From assembly GCA_918807975.1 (NCBI GenBank), contig OU964925.1, positions 25,145,608 to 25,209,607 on the forward strand: a stretch of DNA of 64,000 nt. Reading direction: 5' to 3'. Below are positions 1-11,814 of the stretch, in pieces (position 1 is the stretch's first letter; each line of letters starts with the position of its first letter). The stretch comes from Aplidium turbinatum. Its lineage: Eukaryota; Chordata; Ascidiacea; Aplousobranchia; Polyclinidae. Made by a program: the position numbers and the translations under genes. Below the pieces are notes generated by a model. It had not been told where the DNA came from. It saw only the letters and a list, made by a program, of their open reading frames with translations, and made no database searches.

Positions 1-1799
1 TTAGGTATCGATTGCACAAGTATGTCCGATTCTGTCGAATGCAATAAATAATAGCTTTAATAACAGTGTTCTAAGAGGCTTTACATTGTATCGTGGGGTA
101 TTGCATTGTGTTTCTAGAGAATACGGCGGCGCTCGGTACGAGGTGTCCTCAGCCAATAAATCCGAATGCACAATACCTCTTCTCACGAGTGCACTTCGAA
201 CCGCATCAAACGCTCAGATGCTGTGCCAATCTCTTAAAGATAAGGTATGTTGACTGTGATAAATACGATAAAGCGTAGTTTTCACCAAACTTAGTTTTCA
301 GTTTGATGACAGTGCTAGCTTACTGAAACATTGTGACCCAAAGATCTTGTACAATGATCCGGCTCAGTCCTGCCCCAAGTCCAATTTTTAAAGACCCATC
401 AAATGGTGTCGTATTTGGCAATATGCTGCCAATTTGTATGTAATCAGTGCTGCCAATTTGTATGTAATCAGTGCTGCCAATGTGACCATAATTGCAGTAC
501 ATACATATTTTAGTTATGGGTTAAGGCATTTCATTACAATTGCTTTGACAATGAATTCGATTACATTTAAAATGTATTCTTCTAGTGAATGCAATCAATC
601 ATCTAGGCCTAATTACCATTACCCTACGCTTGATTCTGACGTTTAATTGGAACAGTCTTTTATTGCCTGTAATTACAGCCGAATGCTAGTTTTTCCGCTG
701 GCAATTGTTGTGTAGGTGTTTGACCAATAGTTAATGGGACATTGCCCATCTCTATTGATGAGTACCGGGTATCGGAAGATCGGCATCTCTCGCACTTTGC
801 CATGTGATTGTATATTTCATTGTTGTAAATAGCCATTATTTGTAGGTCTGAATGCAATTTCTTATCGTTTCATGCTGACATTTTTGAACGGTCATCTGAA
901 GACGTTTCACCATAACAAGTATGGTTTGCTTTACAGCTAATGACACTTCGTTCTCATTGGTCAATCACTGGATCGACGTATGAAGCAAAGCAAGATAGCC
1001 TCGCCACATAGAGCACTGTTCATTAAGTAGCTGTTTCTTCACCCTACGCTTTACACGCTAATCATGAAGCCCATGTGACCTTTCACATCACTGTTTTATC
1101 TTTTACATGACATTTTGTATAATTATGTGTATTTTATTGCATTCTTGGAACATTGCCTAGACAAGCAACCTTCAGTACCAAAAGTAACGTGTTTTTCTTG
1201 CCAATCTTTTTAATCGTGGCTTTTCCCGTTTGAGGACGAGGTTTTTATAGATGTCATATTCCTATTCATATAAAATACTGTAATGATATAAGTCTACAAC
1301 AATCACAATAATTGTTAATGAGCATTTTATTATCAATATCATGTTCGGGACCTTAACTTGAATGATCAAGTCAGTCAGTGAAATAACGTTGTTCAGTGAT
1401 AGTTGCGTTTTTTCGTGACGTTCATACTCTCTCTAACTTTATTGCTGTTGTCTTTATCATCATTCATGTGTAATTACAATATACTTCTGTAACTACTGAC
1501 GCTTGAATATATTGCGAGGAAAGTTATATTTTCGATGGTCGTTAAAATTTTTACCAAGATCTTATGTTTTACCTTGAGATATCAATTTTTACCAGGTCTG
1601 TGACTTTCAACGCGACAGACAGATATAACTTGTTGTAATTCCTTGTTATTAAGCAAGTACTGCAGTTGTGAAATGTTGGAAATAAACCTTGTTGTCGTAC
1701 CAACCATCTTAAATTCAATTTGCCGGTGATGAACGCACGAATTCCAGCCCAAAAAAGAGGGGTGAAGAGATAAATTGGACATTTATTTAAAATTTGATG
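1..1799. other. Intergenic DNA, no gene recognised
   Basis: I see no exon series, repeat head or transposon end here. Open frames are short and without recognisable motifs. The only structure is a small tandem duplication at 427-481, listed separately. Confidence 0.5.
427..481. repeat. 24-bp tandem duplication
   Basis: Two identical 24-bp units (427-450 and 451-474) are followed by the start of a third. It looks like a simple local duplication with no sign of function. Confidence 0.85.
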
Positions 1800-2060
1800 G
1801 TAGGATGGCACAGCGGATCAGGCTCTTGCTTTCCGTTCATGCAATTTTTGTTCGACTCCCAATTTAAGCTGATTGTTGAAAAACATTGCTCACCTCTACC
1901 CGGGGTGTAATAGATTGAGTGGGTGTAGTTGCTGAAGAAAAGGCGTCGATAGAAATGAACTCACACTACTTGCATTAAATGTCGATGAGCCTTATCCCCG
2001 ATGTTTGGAATTAACCGACAGCTTTTACTGATATTTTGAAGATTATGTTCTTTATGAAAG
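1800..2060 (+). repeat. SINE-like repeat with tRNA-like head
   Basis: The first 60 bases resemble a degenerate tRNA: an A-box-like stretch (TGGCACAGCGG) at about 1,806 and a B-box-like GTTCGACTCC at about 1,850, 45 bases apart. A non-tRNA body follows. No second copy of the body was found, so the family is not established. It is not a functional tRNA because the arms do not pair well. Confidence 0.4.
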
Positions 2061-2583
2061 CCACAAATGCAGGTACCGGATGTATCATTGAGATTTTTCA
2101 TTGCTTTTCGAATAGATTTTAATTAGAAACTGACAAAAGGCTAAAAGCGTCCGATTCCTGTCCGTGTGAATATAGAAAGTGAAGCTAGGATAGCTGTCTT
2201 CAGTGTTTTTTTTAAGGTGTTTTGGGAGACCGAAACGGTCCCCCAAATTTCTCCAGTGGTTTCCCAAAATTTGGACTTGCAACTACAGTAGAAAAATAAT
2301 GGTGGTTTAAAAGAATAAGTGGAGGTACAGCTAACAGCTGAATCAAAGAGTTATTCGCAAAAGAAGTGCACCTTCGATACTCGTCAATGTTTATTTCTGA
2401 TTTATGGCGCATAATGATCAGTTTTTACGTGTGGAAACATAACAAGCAGAAGCAAATATGGCTATTTTTTGGTATTTAAATGAAACACTTGCGGTCTCTT
2501 AAAACTACTTAGCGGTCACCCAAACCTTAAAAAAACCCTGGCTGTCGACGGTTTTTGTTTGTCGTATCTAGGCTTTCACCCAG

Positions 2584-2729
2584 CGGAATGGCCCGTTTCG
2601 GTGAGTCCGATCCCTTAACGGGGGATTTTTTCAATTTTTTTTTAAATTATCGGGTACCGTAGCCTAATTATCATTGCCGTTTTGGGGTTAGGGTTAGAGG
2701 TTAAGAACTCACCGAATAGTAGCAGACCC
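2584..2729 (+). mobile_element. CGGTGAG-family MITE, copy 1
   Basis: Left end CGGAATGGCCCGTTTCGG, right end the complement of GGGTCTGCTACTATTCGG. The flanking 9-bp target duplication (TTCACCCAG/TACACCCAG) has one mismatch. The middle holds a TTAGGG-like tract. A 9-bp duplication is typical of Mutator-like elements; no transposase is encoded, so superfamily is inferred. Confidence 0.85.
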
Positions 2730-2734
2730 TACAC

Positions 2735-2916
2735 CCAGAGGTTGAAGATTTAGGTTAAGTGGACGGGAAGGCAAGGAAGCCAATCTTCGTGTCCACCTTC
2801 AGGCATGCCTTTAAGTGTTCTGCCAGAGACACAGCCGCATGCTCTTGAGCGGTGTCGAACCGGCGCCCTTTCGATTGCAGTTCCAAGGCTCTCACCACTC
2901 GGCTATGCAGCCGACA
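2735..2916 (-). repeat. tRNA-derived SINE, copy 1
   Basis: Read on the minus strand the head is Leu/Ser-tRNA-like: TAGCCGAGTGG as A box and GGTTCGACACC as B box, about 45 bases apart. A second copy with the same body lies at 11,960-12,125, which defines a SINE family. A MITE (2,584-2,729) has inserted at or next to its 3' end. Confidence 0.7.
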
Positions 2917-4947
2917 GGTGAAATACACTGACTGTTATGACAATGACAATAATGTGTTCAATGTTCAGTTTTTCACATACCGTTGCTATACAAAAGAGCA
3001 TTAAAATAAAACATAAACAAATCCCTCGCATTTTCTGAGATAGAAAATCTTTCATAGCAAAGGAACTCAGTATTCGATCATTTTCTCTCAAGGATGGACG
3101 TGAATTGGTGCTTTCTTGTGACGCAACATTTCCAGGCTGTGCGTTTATTTGCGATCATTCACAACGAGCCATCACTGAAGCAATAACTTACCATTATTTC
3201 TCACAAAACCCATCACTTCTCAATTCAACATCTATGAAGATATTCAATCAATATATATATAAATGATGGGTTTTGCGACTTGAAATTCAACTGCAAGATA
3301 TCATACAATCAACATGTAAGCCACGCTACGATTACACCAATATTGCCATGCAACGTTTTACGAACACTGTGATTGAAATCCTCATAGATCACATTTTTAA
3401 TCGAATCATTATCGCACATTTTATAGGTTTGTTTCACTGTAAAAAATGTTGGTAGATAGTTAATGGCAACTCACTTTGCTCAGCAGCATAATAACTCAAG
3501 TGGACAGTTGTGCGTATGGTATATAAAGGAACACAAATTTATTGAAGCCAATTAAATGACATTATGATTTCTTTATAATGTAAACAAAGCAGCACTACTG
3601 TGACATGTTGCGTTTACGGTTTCGTACCTGCTTATTTGCAAACAACGACATAGAATTTAGGCAGCAAAACAACCAATCGTGGATTGGGGTGATCACAGCA
3701 GTGGATAAGGGAAAAAATCAGTGCGTTCTCAGTGAAAAAGTTTTGCTACAATCACAAACTGGTAAAGATTAAAAAATTCACAATCTGTTTTCAATACATC
3801 ATACTTTTTATCACAACCCAGAGTTTTCCATTCAAAAATACGTTATACATACCAATAGTGATTGTTTGCAGCCCTTAGAAAATATCACGGAAAAAAAAAA
3901 CTATCGCAGTTTAAACAAAGCATTTGCTGAGAGTTAATTTCCATTATCCGTACACTAAATTACACGTAGATTTTAAGCAGCACATTTACATGGTATGACA
4001 CACGCATTTAAATAATTAATTCCTCCTTGAAAGCTTATGATCAAAAGCAAACAGAAGATATTCTTCACAAGCAAACAATTTATGAGCTCGTGATTTTGAA
4101 GATACATGTCATTAAACTGGTTTACATTTTACAAAACCACTCAACTAAACTACTGTAATTTCAAATCAAGTTGTATTTTATTACAAGCACACCGAAACAA
4201 ATAGAAAACTTCTCAACAGTAACATTCTAAAATTGCAACTTAACTAAGATTACGGTCACTGAAGGCTTCAGAGTATGTTCTGAAGGGCATTAAAAAACAA
4301 CAAAGAATAACTGAACACCAAACGTCCAAAGGAGCGTGTGGATGCAAAAATAAGACATTAAGAGCAATTTTCAAAAGCAGACAATAGTCAATCTACTCAT
4401 TGCTTAGCAACGCAAACCGGTCAAAGCAACAAACTGAGCATACAGAGCCCTAGTAACATTCTTCTGCTAAGTACTAAAATGAAAATCATTGAAAGGTTTC
4501 AAGATATTGCGAATGTCATCATATTTTTGTTTTGAAAGCAGAAAAACTATGACATCCCCTTAGCTTGTGGTGAAAAGCGTTAAATTCAATCCTTAAATAA
4601 CGTGATGGGGGTTATGCTTTTGATTTCAAGCAATTAGTCACGAACAATCATCCACTGCGATTAAGGAATTAAGTTTAACACAAAGTGAAGCAAATTTTAA
4701 AACGCGATCAAGTACAAATAAAACAAGAAACATCATTTTCACTATAAAACTTTTCTTTGAGAAAAACTAATTCTATCCTCGCATTGTACGGTATGAAAAT
4801 AGACCGTAGTTTCTAATGTGCCTCGTGAAGTTGAGTAATCATTAGACAAACTAACAGTGTTCGGCGCAAACAGTTGCTAAAGATTACATTGTTCCAACAG
4901 TCACTATGTATTTGTCTCAGAAAATTGTTAAATTTTGTGTTGAAATG
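2917..4947. other. Intergenic DNA, nothing recognised
   Basis: AT-rich sequence without recognisable exons, transposon ends or RNA genes. Open frames are short and look random. Confidence 0.45.
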
Positions 4948-5246
4948 CATGGCAGGGGAGTCGGGCGAAAAGTGTACGACTGTCCTCGGTTTATAACTGG
5001 CCGACTCCGATTTCAGCGTTGCCAAATTTTTTTAATGTGTGTCTCTTTCCAATTTTTTAAAATTTCATTTCGCTTGAGTTGTAATCGAAATTGAAACGGC
5101 AACTTTCAAAAAACACTTTTAGTTTCTGGTAAAGTTTTAGAGCGCCATATGGATAATAAGAAACAATATTTTATTGTTTTGTATCGGAGTCGACTTTCTT
5201 TTTAACGAATCCGACACGCCAAAATCCGCCCGACTTCACAGCATTG
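4948..5246. mobile_element. Small non-autonomous hAT-like element
   Basis: Bounded by the 8-bp duplication TTGAAATG. The ends begin CATGGC/CAATGC and share AGTCGGGCG as an imperfect terminal inverted repeat. It is 299 bp long and codes for nothing. The duplication length and CA...TG ends fit the hAT superfamily. Confidence 0.75.
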
Positions 5247-6158
5247 TTGAAATGAATATCTAATAACGCAATAATTCAGGGGTTGTAGATGCTTGATAAA
5301 AGCTATAAATTCGCTATTCAACTAGATATAATTAGCTTTATTTAGGTAAGGGGTTTATAAATACCATTGCAGGTCAACAAATATAACCCGAAGACCCATA
5401 TATTGTTGCTAGTCAGCAACTCAGCAAACAACGCGACTTTTAGATTTTTAATAAAGTTGACAGAAAATTCTTCACAGTTTCAAATGCAAAACCAGATTGT
5501 CCTACAAACAACTGCTTCGAGCTACGACATGTTACCAAACTAATTTGCTTAACGTGCCTTTATTTCTTGACAGAAACAGTCACTTTCAAATACATGCAAC
5601 GCACTGTCTTGGTAGCATGAACTCACATTGATACATGCAGAATCAACGACGTAGCTCATCCATCATGCAATCATCGCTTCCACCTTGGAACGTGACGTCA
5701 TTCGTTCAAAAAGAAATCGTTTCAATAACCTTGCTAATTTGAGATGAACGATGCCGAAATGATCAAAAAAACAGGCTAATCTTCCACATACAACTAAACT
5801 GTGATTAAATGAGCAGAAAACAAAACCTTGGTGACGAAGTTTGACAGAAACTTGACACATGTATTATGTAAAATTTTGCTCAAAAACAGAAAATTTTGGC
5901 GAATGTCATTCAAGATGATTTTCAAAAAGCACTAAACAATTGTTATCTTTGAACAGGGAAACAAACTGCAAAGAAATAAAGACGCCTTCACAAAAACCTG
6001 TCGAAATTTCAGCAACCAACCAACTCCAACTGACAACAATAAATCTTGTTATAAAGGGGTCTTCATGTAACAATCTTCCTACAGCGTGCCTTATCAGACA
6101 AATTGTAATTTTAGAATACCTACAGCCTCTCTTATAAAACAAACTACTTATTTAAATA
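5247..6158. other. Intergenic DNA, nothing recognised
   Basis: No supported gene or repeat. Overlapping short frames on both strands near 5,660-6,140 have no recognisable motif. Confidence 0.45.
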
Positions 6159-6434
6159 ATAAAAGTAATTTGCGTTCTTCTGGTGACTATTTACTAGGTT
6201 ACCTCCTGATGTTAAAGATGATAACTAGCTTTTGTATTTCCGACGTTTCGTCAGTCACGAAACGTGACTGACGAACGTGACTGAACGTGACTGACGTTTT
6301 GACTGACGAAACGTCGGTAATACAAAAGCTAGTTATCATCTTTAACATCAGGAGGTAACCTAGTAAATAGTCACCAGAAGAACGCAAATTACTTTTATTA
6401 TCAAATGCCTGGTGAACAGTCTCTCTCTGTTTTT
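6159..6434. mobile_element. Penelope-like foldback insertion with 13-bp duplication
   Basis: The insertion is flanked by the 13-bp duplication ACTTATTTAAATA (6,146-6,158 and 6,435-6,447). Its arms, about 6,160-6,266 and 6,295-6,405, are an almost perfect inverted repeat. The loop contains several direct copies of a GTGACTGACGAAACGT-like phrase. Inverted terminal copies with a short one-sided tail and a 12-14 bp duplication are typical of 5'-truncated Penelope-like retroelements. No reverse transcriptase is present, so assignment is inference. Confidence 0.65.
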
Positions 6435-7544
6435 ACTTATTTAAATATTGTGAATTTTTAATAAAGGCGACGGAAGTATTAAATAACTCTAAAAATAAAC
6501 AGAGCATACGTTTCAAAAATATAAGTTGTGTGCATGTACGATTGTACGAACTATTAGACACCAAAATCAAACCAAAGCTATATTGTCATTACTGAATCGC
6601 GAGACCATTGTGAGGTGCAGGTGATGCTTATCACAACAGACAATACTGTTTCTTCTGCAAACGACCATCAAAAACAAAGCACAGTTTCTTCGCTAGAAGC
6701 GTCGCTTATTTGAAATACCATGTAAGTAGATTGAACGACTTTCAAAGCAATCACAAAAACTCTTATGCTTTTGTCTGCCTGGATGCAATGAAAGCATTAT
6801 CAAGTATGTTTGCTGAGCAGAACAACCAGTTAGCACAAGCCAAGACGTCATCACGTGCGCAGCGCAAATATTGAAGACAGCACAAACAATTGCTACAAGC
6901 TGCTGAAATCTCGTTGAATTTGGATCATACACAAAACGCAAAACTCCATAAGTTGGGAAAAATCTGTTCAAAGCAAACAGTTAAGGTTCCATTTTCTGCC
7001 TAATACACTAAGTAAGAATTGTCAAGTAGAATCGCATGTGAATCTGAAATACAATAACTTGTAATAAACATGTGCTGTAATTGGCTTAATCTCTGGCCTC
7101 CTTGCAGCGACAAACAAGAAACAATGAATTGAAACTCACTTTCACAATGACAAAGCAGCAACATGAAAACAAAAAAATCATTAAAATAACCTCATAAACT
7201 CTCGAATACAATCGATTGAGTAATAACCAACAACTAAGGCAGAGCTACAAAAGCTTTTATCATATCTACTGTATTAGCCATCCGGATAACACTCCCCACT
7301 GCACAACACTATATTCAATGCTCACAGATATCCTTGCATACAAGGCCTGTCCTCTCACTGTAACAACGTCGTTTATCAAGAGCTACAATTGACATGCATC
7401 TCAAAAAACATTGTAACTTCTTTACACGATACGATTCAAATATAAGCTATTAGCATAAGTAACAAGTTGGCAATACTATTATGCGGGATCCTTCCGATAA
7501 ACAACATGAGGCATCCCACTCGGCGTGTTATCACTAAACCTTGT
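6435..7544. other. Intergenic DNA, nothing recognised
   Basis: No exon or repeat boundary could be supported. A 92-codon frame at 6,693-6,971 has no domain I recognise. Confidence 0.45.
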
Positions 7545-7697
7545 CAGTGGTTCCCAACTCGGGATCCATGGGCCGGAACACGAATGCATTGACTTCAGAA
7601 GAAAAAATATTTTCACTTAGGGACATTGTTACAAGGGTAGGGGGTGTAGACATCCTATAGAAAGAGATCGTTTACTACAAAATGTTGGGAACCACTG
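7545..7697. mobile_element. Short hAT-type MITE
   Basis: Ends CAGTGGTTCCCAACTC and GTTGGGAACCACTG form a good terminal inverted repeat of the common hAT 'CAGTGGTTCCCAA' type. A clean 8-bp duplication is not visible, so it is older or was inserted without one. Confidence 0.7.
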
Positions 7698-8174
7698 TAC
7701 TGAATAAAAACAAGTCAAAGATTGCTTTACTGTCGATGAAAGCAGCCATATAAGCCCAAACACAACCCTTTTTCGTTCAGGGTTGATCGGTTTAAACCAG
7801 GGCGGTTTAAACCGCCCGGTTAAAACTGGTTAAAACCTGGTTTAAACCGGGCAGTTTTGACCACCTATTACTGGTCAAAACTGGTCAAAACCCCTTTAGT
7901 GTATGAATCAAGTTGATTTTCAATTGAATTAAAAATATTACAGCCTCCATGTTTAGTAATGATGTTCAACTATATTTTGTTTTGATCAACAATAACCTAA
8001 ATGCTGGATTTGGAACAAAAAATATTCACTTTCTCTGTTTATTTTTGATATTTCAATCAGTTGGTTACCGTATTTTACGGACCATAAAGCGCATCCGATT
8101 ATAAGGCGCACTGTCAATAAATTGCTTTGGTTAGTTTTTTGTTCAGACATAAGGCGCACAGGGCTATATAGAAC

Positions 8175-8405
8175 CGGAATGGCCCGTTTCGGTGAGTCCG
8201 ATTCGGTGAGTCCGATTCGGTGAGTCCGATCCCTTAACGGGGGATTTTTTCAATTTTTTTTTTAAATTATTGGTTACCGTAGCCTAATTATCATTGCCGT
8301 TTTAGGGTTAGGGGTTTGGGGTTAGGGTTAGAGGTTAGGAACTCACCGAATCAGACTCACCGAATCGGACTCACCGAATCGGACTCACCGAATAGTAGCA
8401 GACCC
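8175..8405 (+). mobile_element. CGGTGAG-family MITE, copy 2
   Basis: Flanked by a perfect 9-bp duplication ATATAGAAC (8,166-8,174; 8,406-8,414). Three direct copies of the CGGTGAGTCCGATT unit at the left end are matched by three complementary CTCACCGAATCGGA units at the right end. The middle has a telomere-like TTAGGG run. Confidence 0.92.
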
Positions 8406-8733
8406 ATATAGAACGCAACATATTTTAAGGAGTATGGGTTACCATATAAAGCTCATTAAACAAAAATGCGTAAGAAATGTAAGCAAGTCACAATATTACA
8501 ATAAGCAAAAGAAAAAAATGGGCCTAGTGAATATCACAGTTGCTAGTTGCTTTTACCGTAATTTATTGTGTAAGACGGTGGTTTATTTATATAATAATAG
8601 TATCGGTACTGGTTTTGAGTGTAGGCAATAAAGCACTACTTGATCCATACATTAGGCGCACCGGCTTATAAGCCGCACGGTCAATTTATGAGGGAAAAAA
8701 GGATTTAAATTGCGCCTTATGGTCCGTAAAATA

Positions 8734-9728
8734 GGGTCCCCGTCTTTTAGGCGCAGACAGTTAGGCGCCGGTCAGATAGGCGCGCACACTGTGGCGTCTG
8801 GATATTTAGGTGCGGAGCACTGTGGCGCCCGTTCATTTAGGTGCCATTCCTAGTAAAGTCTGCAGATTGTATCAGCTTGGCAGGTAGGGCAATGCTTTTC
8901 ACACAAAATGTTATATTGAACAGAAAAATATGTTGTTTTATTAATGCGCGTGTGGAGATGAGGTGCGAGACAATGCTCTACTATTCTAGATATTAGCACA
9001 TCTCCACAGGGCATTTGCTATGCATCCTGAACACAGGTTGCAGCCAGATAAAACTTTACTTAATCTGTTATCTTTCGCAATTACTTCTACTCGGGATGGA
9101 TTGGTCGTGTGGCGACTTCGTATGAGACAACGCTCTACTACATGAATACATTTCTATTTGCAATATGAACCCTGGCTACACGTTGCAAGCATAATGGTGC
9201 GACTTTGCTCGTTATTAAACCTAGTCTGGGTTTTGACGGAAAACTAAGTTACTCTTCACTCTAGCCTACCACCCGCTTGAATATAGGCTACGGTATATTA
9301 TTTACTGATGTTTAGTGCAGTTATTATTTGACTCACTACAAGTGATCTCAGACATGTTCAGAAAGTGGAATAATTTATAGATAAATCTGGACTAACAACA
9401 AATAAATGCCGAACACGCGCATTACAATACAATATTTTTTTCTGTTCAATATAACATTTTGTGTGAAAAGCATTCCGGTTTGTGTGAAAAGCAGTTCCGG
9501 TTTAAGCAGCTTCACTCACGGAAGCCATGGCATATTTTTCTGTTCAATATAACATTTTGTGTGAAAAGCATTGCCCTACCTGCCAAGCTGATACAATCTG
9601 CAGACTTTACTAGAGATAGCACCTAAATGAACGGACGCCACAGTGCTCCGCACCTAAATATCTAGACGCCACAGTGTGCGCACCTATTTGACCGGCGCCT
9701 AACTGTCTGCGCCTAAAAGACTTGCTCC
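8734..9728. mobile_element. Foldback MITE with TTAGGCGC repeats, 9-bp duplication
   Basis: Flanked by CGTAAAATA (8,725-8,733; 9,729-9,737). Ends GGGTCCCCGTCTTTTAGG and GGGAGCAAGTCTTTTAGG (complement) lead into about 200-bp inverted arms built from repeated TTAGGCGC / TTAGGTGC phrases. The centre (about 8,930-9,540) shows no coding potential. The layout (9-bp duplication plus subterminal short-repeat arrays) resembles the CGGTGAG family but the sequence is different. Confidence 0.85.
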
Positions 9729-10189
9729 CGTAAAATATGGGTATTTTAATTATTGAGAAAATTCAAATTCTAAAAATAAGTTTCTGATGAACCAAAAATG
9801 CTTGGTAGAACGATGAACAATTTGCACAGCCAACTGAAGTACAAGAATTTATTCCAACCAAAGTTTTTTTTTTATGAAAAACATTTGCTATCAAATATTG
9901 CCTGACAGGTCGGTATTGGCGGCCATTAATGAAAGTTCAGGCGGCCATGGACGCCAGCTATTTCGAGGCCTGCATATCAAAATGGTCACAACTCACAACT
10001 GCTTTTATATTATATTTCCTAAATAGCCCATAGCCCAGGTAGCCGACCATTCACTACAAAAAAATATTTTTCTGGGTTTTGACCAGTTTTGACCGATTTA
10101 ATCCTAGTTTTTACCGGTTAAAACCAGGTTTAAACCGCTTAGTGGTCAAAACCAGTTTTGACCACTTAGACTGTTAGAGATCAACCCTG

Positions 10190-11814
10190 TTTTCGTTTGA
10201 ACCACCCAAAACATATTTGTGATGTAGGTTATTAAAACAAATCAATTAAAAATGGAAATAATTGCTCTGTAGCCAATGACATCACATTGTGTCACACTTC
10301 AATTTCATTTGTCCAAAATTGTCAAGCTAATAAAGCTGACATTTCACATTTACTCAACGTCTGGAGACGCTAAAGCGATAAAGCCGACAGTTTTGATGAA
10401 CTAGACTTAAATCCGTCACAATCGCGATACCACGTTTAACAAGCAAACCCTCGTATAAACTTCTATCACCCAAGCGAAACCTTACAAAATTGTTTCACTT
10501 CACAAGTACTTGCAAAGAATTTCCTGACAGAAAAAACAAAATAAAGATGAGAATAGGTTCTGTGCATTAAGCATAACATGTTTACTTTTACTTCAGATAA
10601 TATCAGTTCTTCAAACAATCCCATTTTAATACTTTTCAAAATGTGGAAAGTTAATTTCGCGAGATGCCACGAAACTCCCGTGCAACGAAGTTGTAGTCAA
10701 CCGCTTAAAATTGCTTTCCTACAATGGAATCACCGCTGATGGAATTGAAAGCAATTGAAACATAGCAAAGGCGTTTCTAGCAGACTGTCAAATTCAATTC
10801 GAAGTACGAATTTCAAACTAAACCAAAACTATGCAGCCAAAAAACAAGCAGCAACGGAAACAAGCCAACTAGGACGCATTGCTGTAAATCGTAGCCGGAT
10901 TAAACACGATTTTTGTGCAGTGTGCTAAATGCGGCCCAGCTTGAGGCTGTGTGTTCGGTTTCAAAATACTTCAGAGTTTTAAGGCAAAAAAAATCTCAAG
11001 CTTGATCTGTAGCATCACAAAACTAACTTGTCGTGAGAGAACTAGTAAAAAGGTAGGTTTTGGTGAGAAAAATATAATGTTAAACAATATCATTAAACGT
11101 TCTTTTTCACAATGTTCATTCTTTGCTACGAAGTCAGCTTGCACATTGAACGATATTAAACTGATATTGCAATTTTGATAACATTTTTTTTTTGTGTAGC
11201 TGCAAGGACATTAGTGTGATACTCAGACTCCATATAAGCTGTTGTTCTAAAACCAACCGTGCTATAATAGAGAAATCATAAGCGTGACGATAACAATTAA
11301 TAAACCGGCGACAATAATTGTGACAGACCACGTCAGGCCATAACCACAGAGATAGTTCAAGCTTATCATCCATCAATCAAAATTCAAAACCCTTAACTTT
11401 CTTAAAATGATTTACCATTTGAAAACGTCAAATTACCATCAGAAAGTTAGTATCTGTTAGATTAGTTGGAATTTGTTTGCATGAGCTCAGCTAAACCCGA
11501 AGACAGAAGTATGTCTAATCCAGCAACAAAGACTGCTCATTATATATCAATCCAACGGCGTCAGACGTTAAAGTGACGTAAAACAGGCAACGTTTGTTAG
11601 CTGTAACAACCACAAAAATAAGCAAATAACCAAACGAATTCATATTAAAACTCTGTTTCCAAAGCAAAAAATAGATGAATTAAAAGAACAACTTAAATTC
11701 CTTGTCCACATCGCCATGTATTGGGCCGTGACGGCTTAAAAACAATTTATAAAAGCGTAAGCCTTTCTTAGATATATATCGCAAAAGTACGTTTTAATTA
11801 AATACCACGTCTTT
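10190..11814. other. Downstream flank of gene 1, nothing recognised
   Basis: No exon with in-frame splice partners and no transposon ends were found. The stretch next to 11,815 should contain the 3' untranslated region of gene 1 (minus strand). Confidence 0.45.

Larger units (their letters stand above)
8066..9743. mobile_element. MITE with CGTATTTTACGGACCATAA ends
   Basis: Left end TACCGTATTTTACGGACC; right end GGTCCGTAAAATATGGGTA after removing the insertion at 8,734-9,728. The two ends carry matching 'ATAAGGCGCA' subterminal repeats. A TA at each border suggests a TA duplication. It is interrupted by a CGGTGAG-family MITE and by the 8,734-9,728 element. A broken end of the same family lies near 32,610-32,660. 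Confidence 0.75.
7778..10189. mobile_element. Non-autonomous hAT element (host of a nest)
   Basis: Ends CAGGGTTGATC and GATCAACCCTG are a perfect 11-bp inverted repeat flanked by the 8-bp duplication TTTTCGTT (7,770-7,777; 10,190-10,197). Long subterminal stretches at both ends are built from GGTTTAAACC / GGTCAAAACC phrases. Another transposon (8,066-9,743) with two further insertions sits inside. No transposase reading frame was seen. Confidence 0.9.

Noticed and set aside
6693-6971. 92-codon frame on the minus strand
   Set aside because: No domain, no splice partners and AT-rich context; likely chance.
8434-8631. 65-codon frame on the plus strand
   Set aside because: Lies wholly within the interior of a MITE; not a gene.
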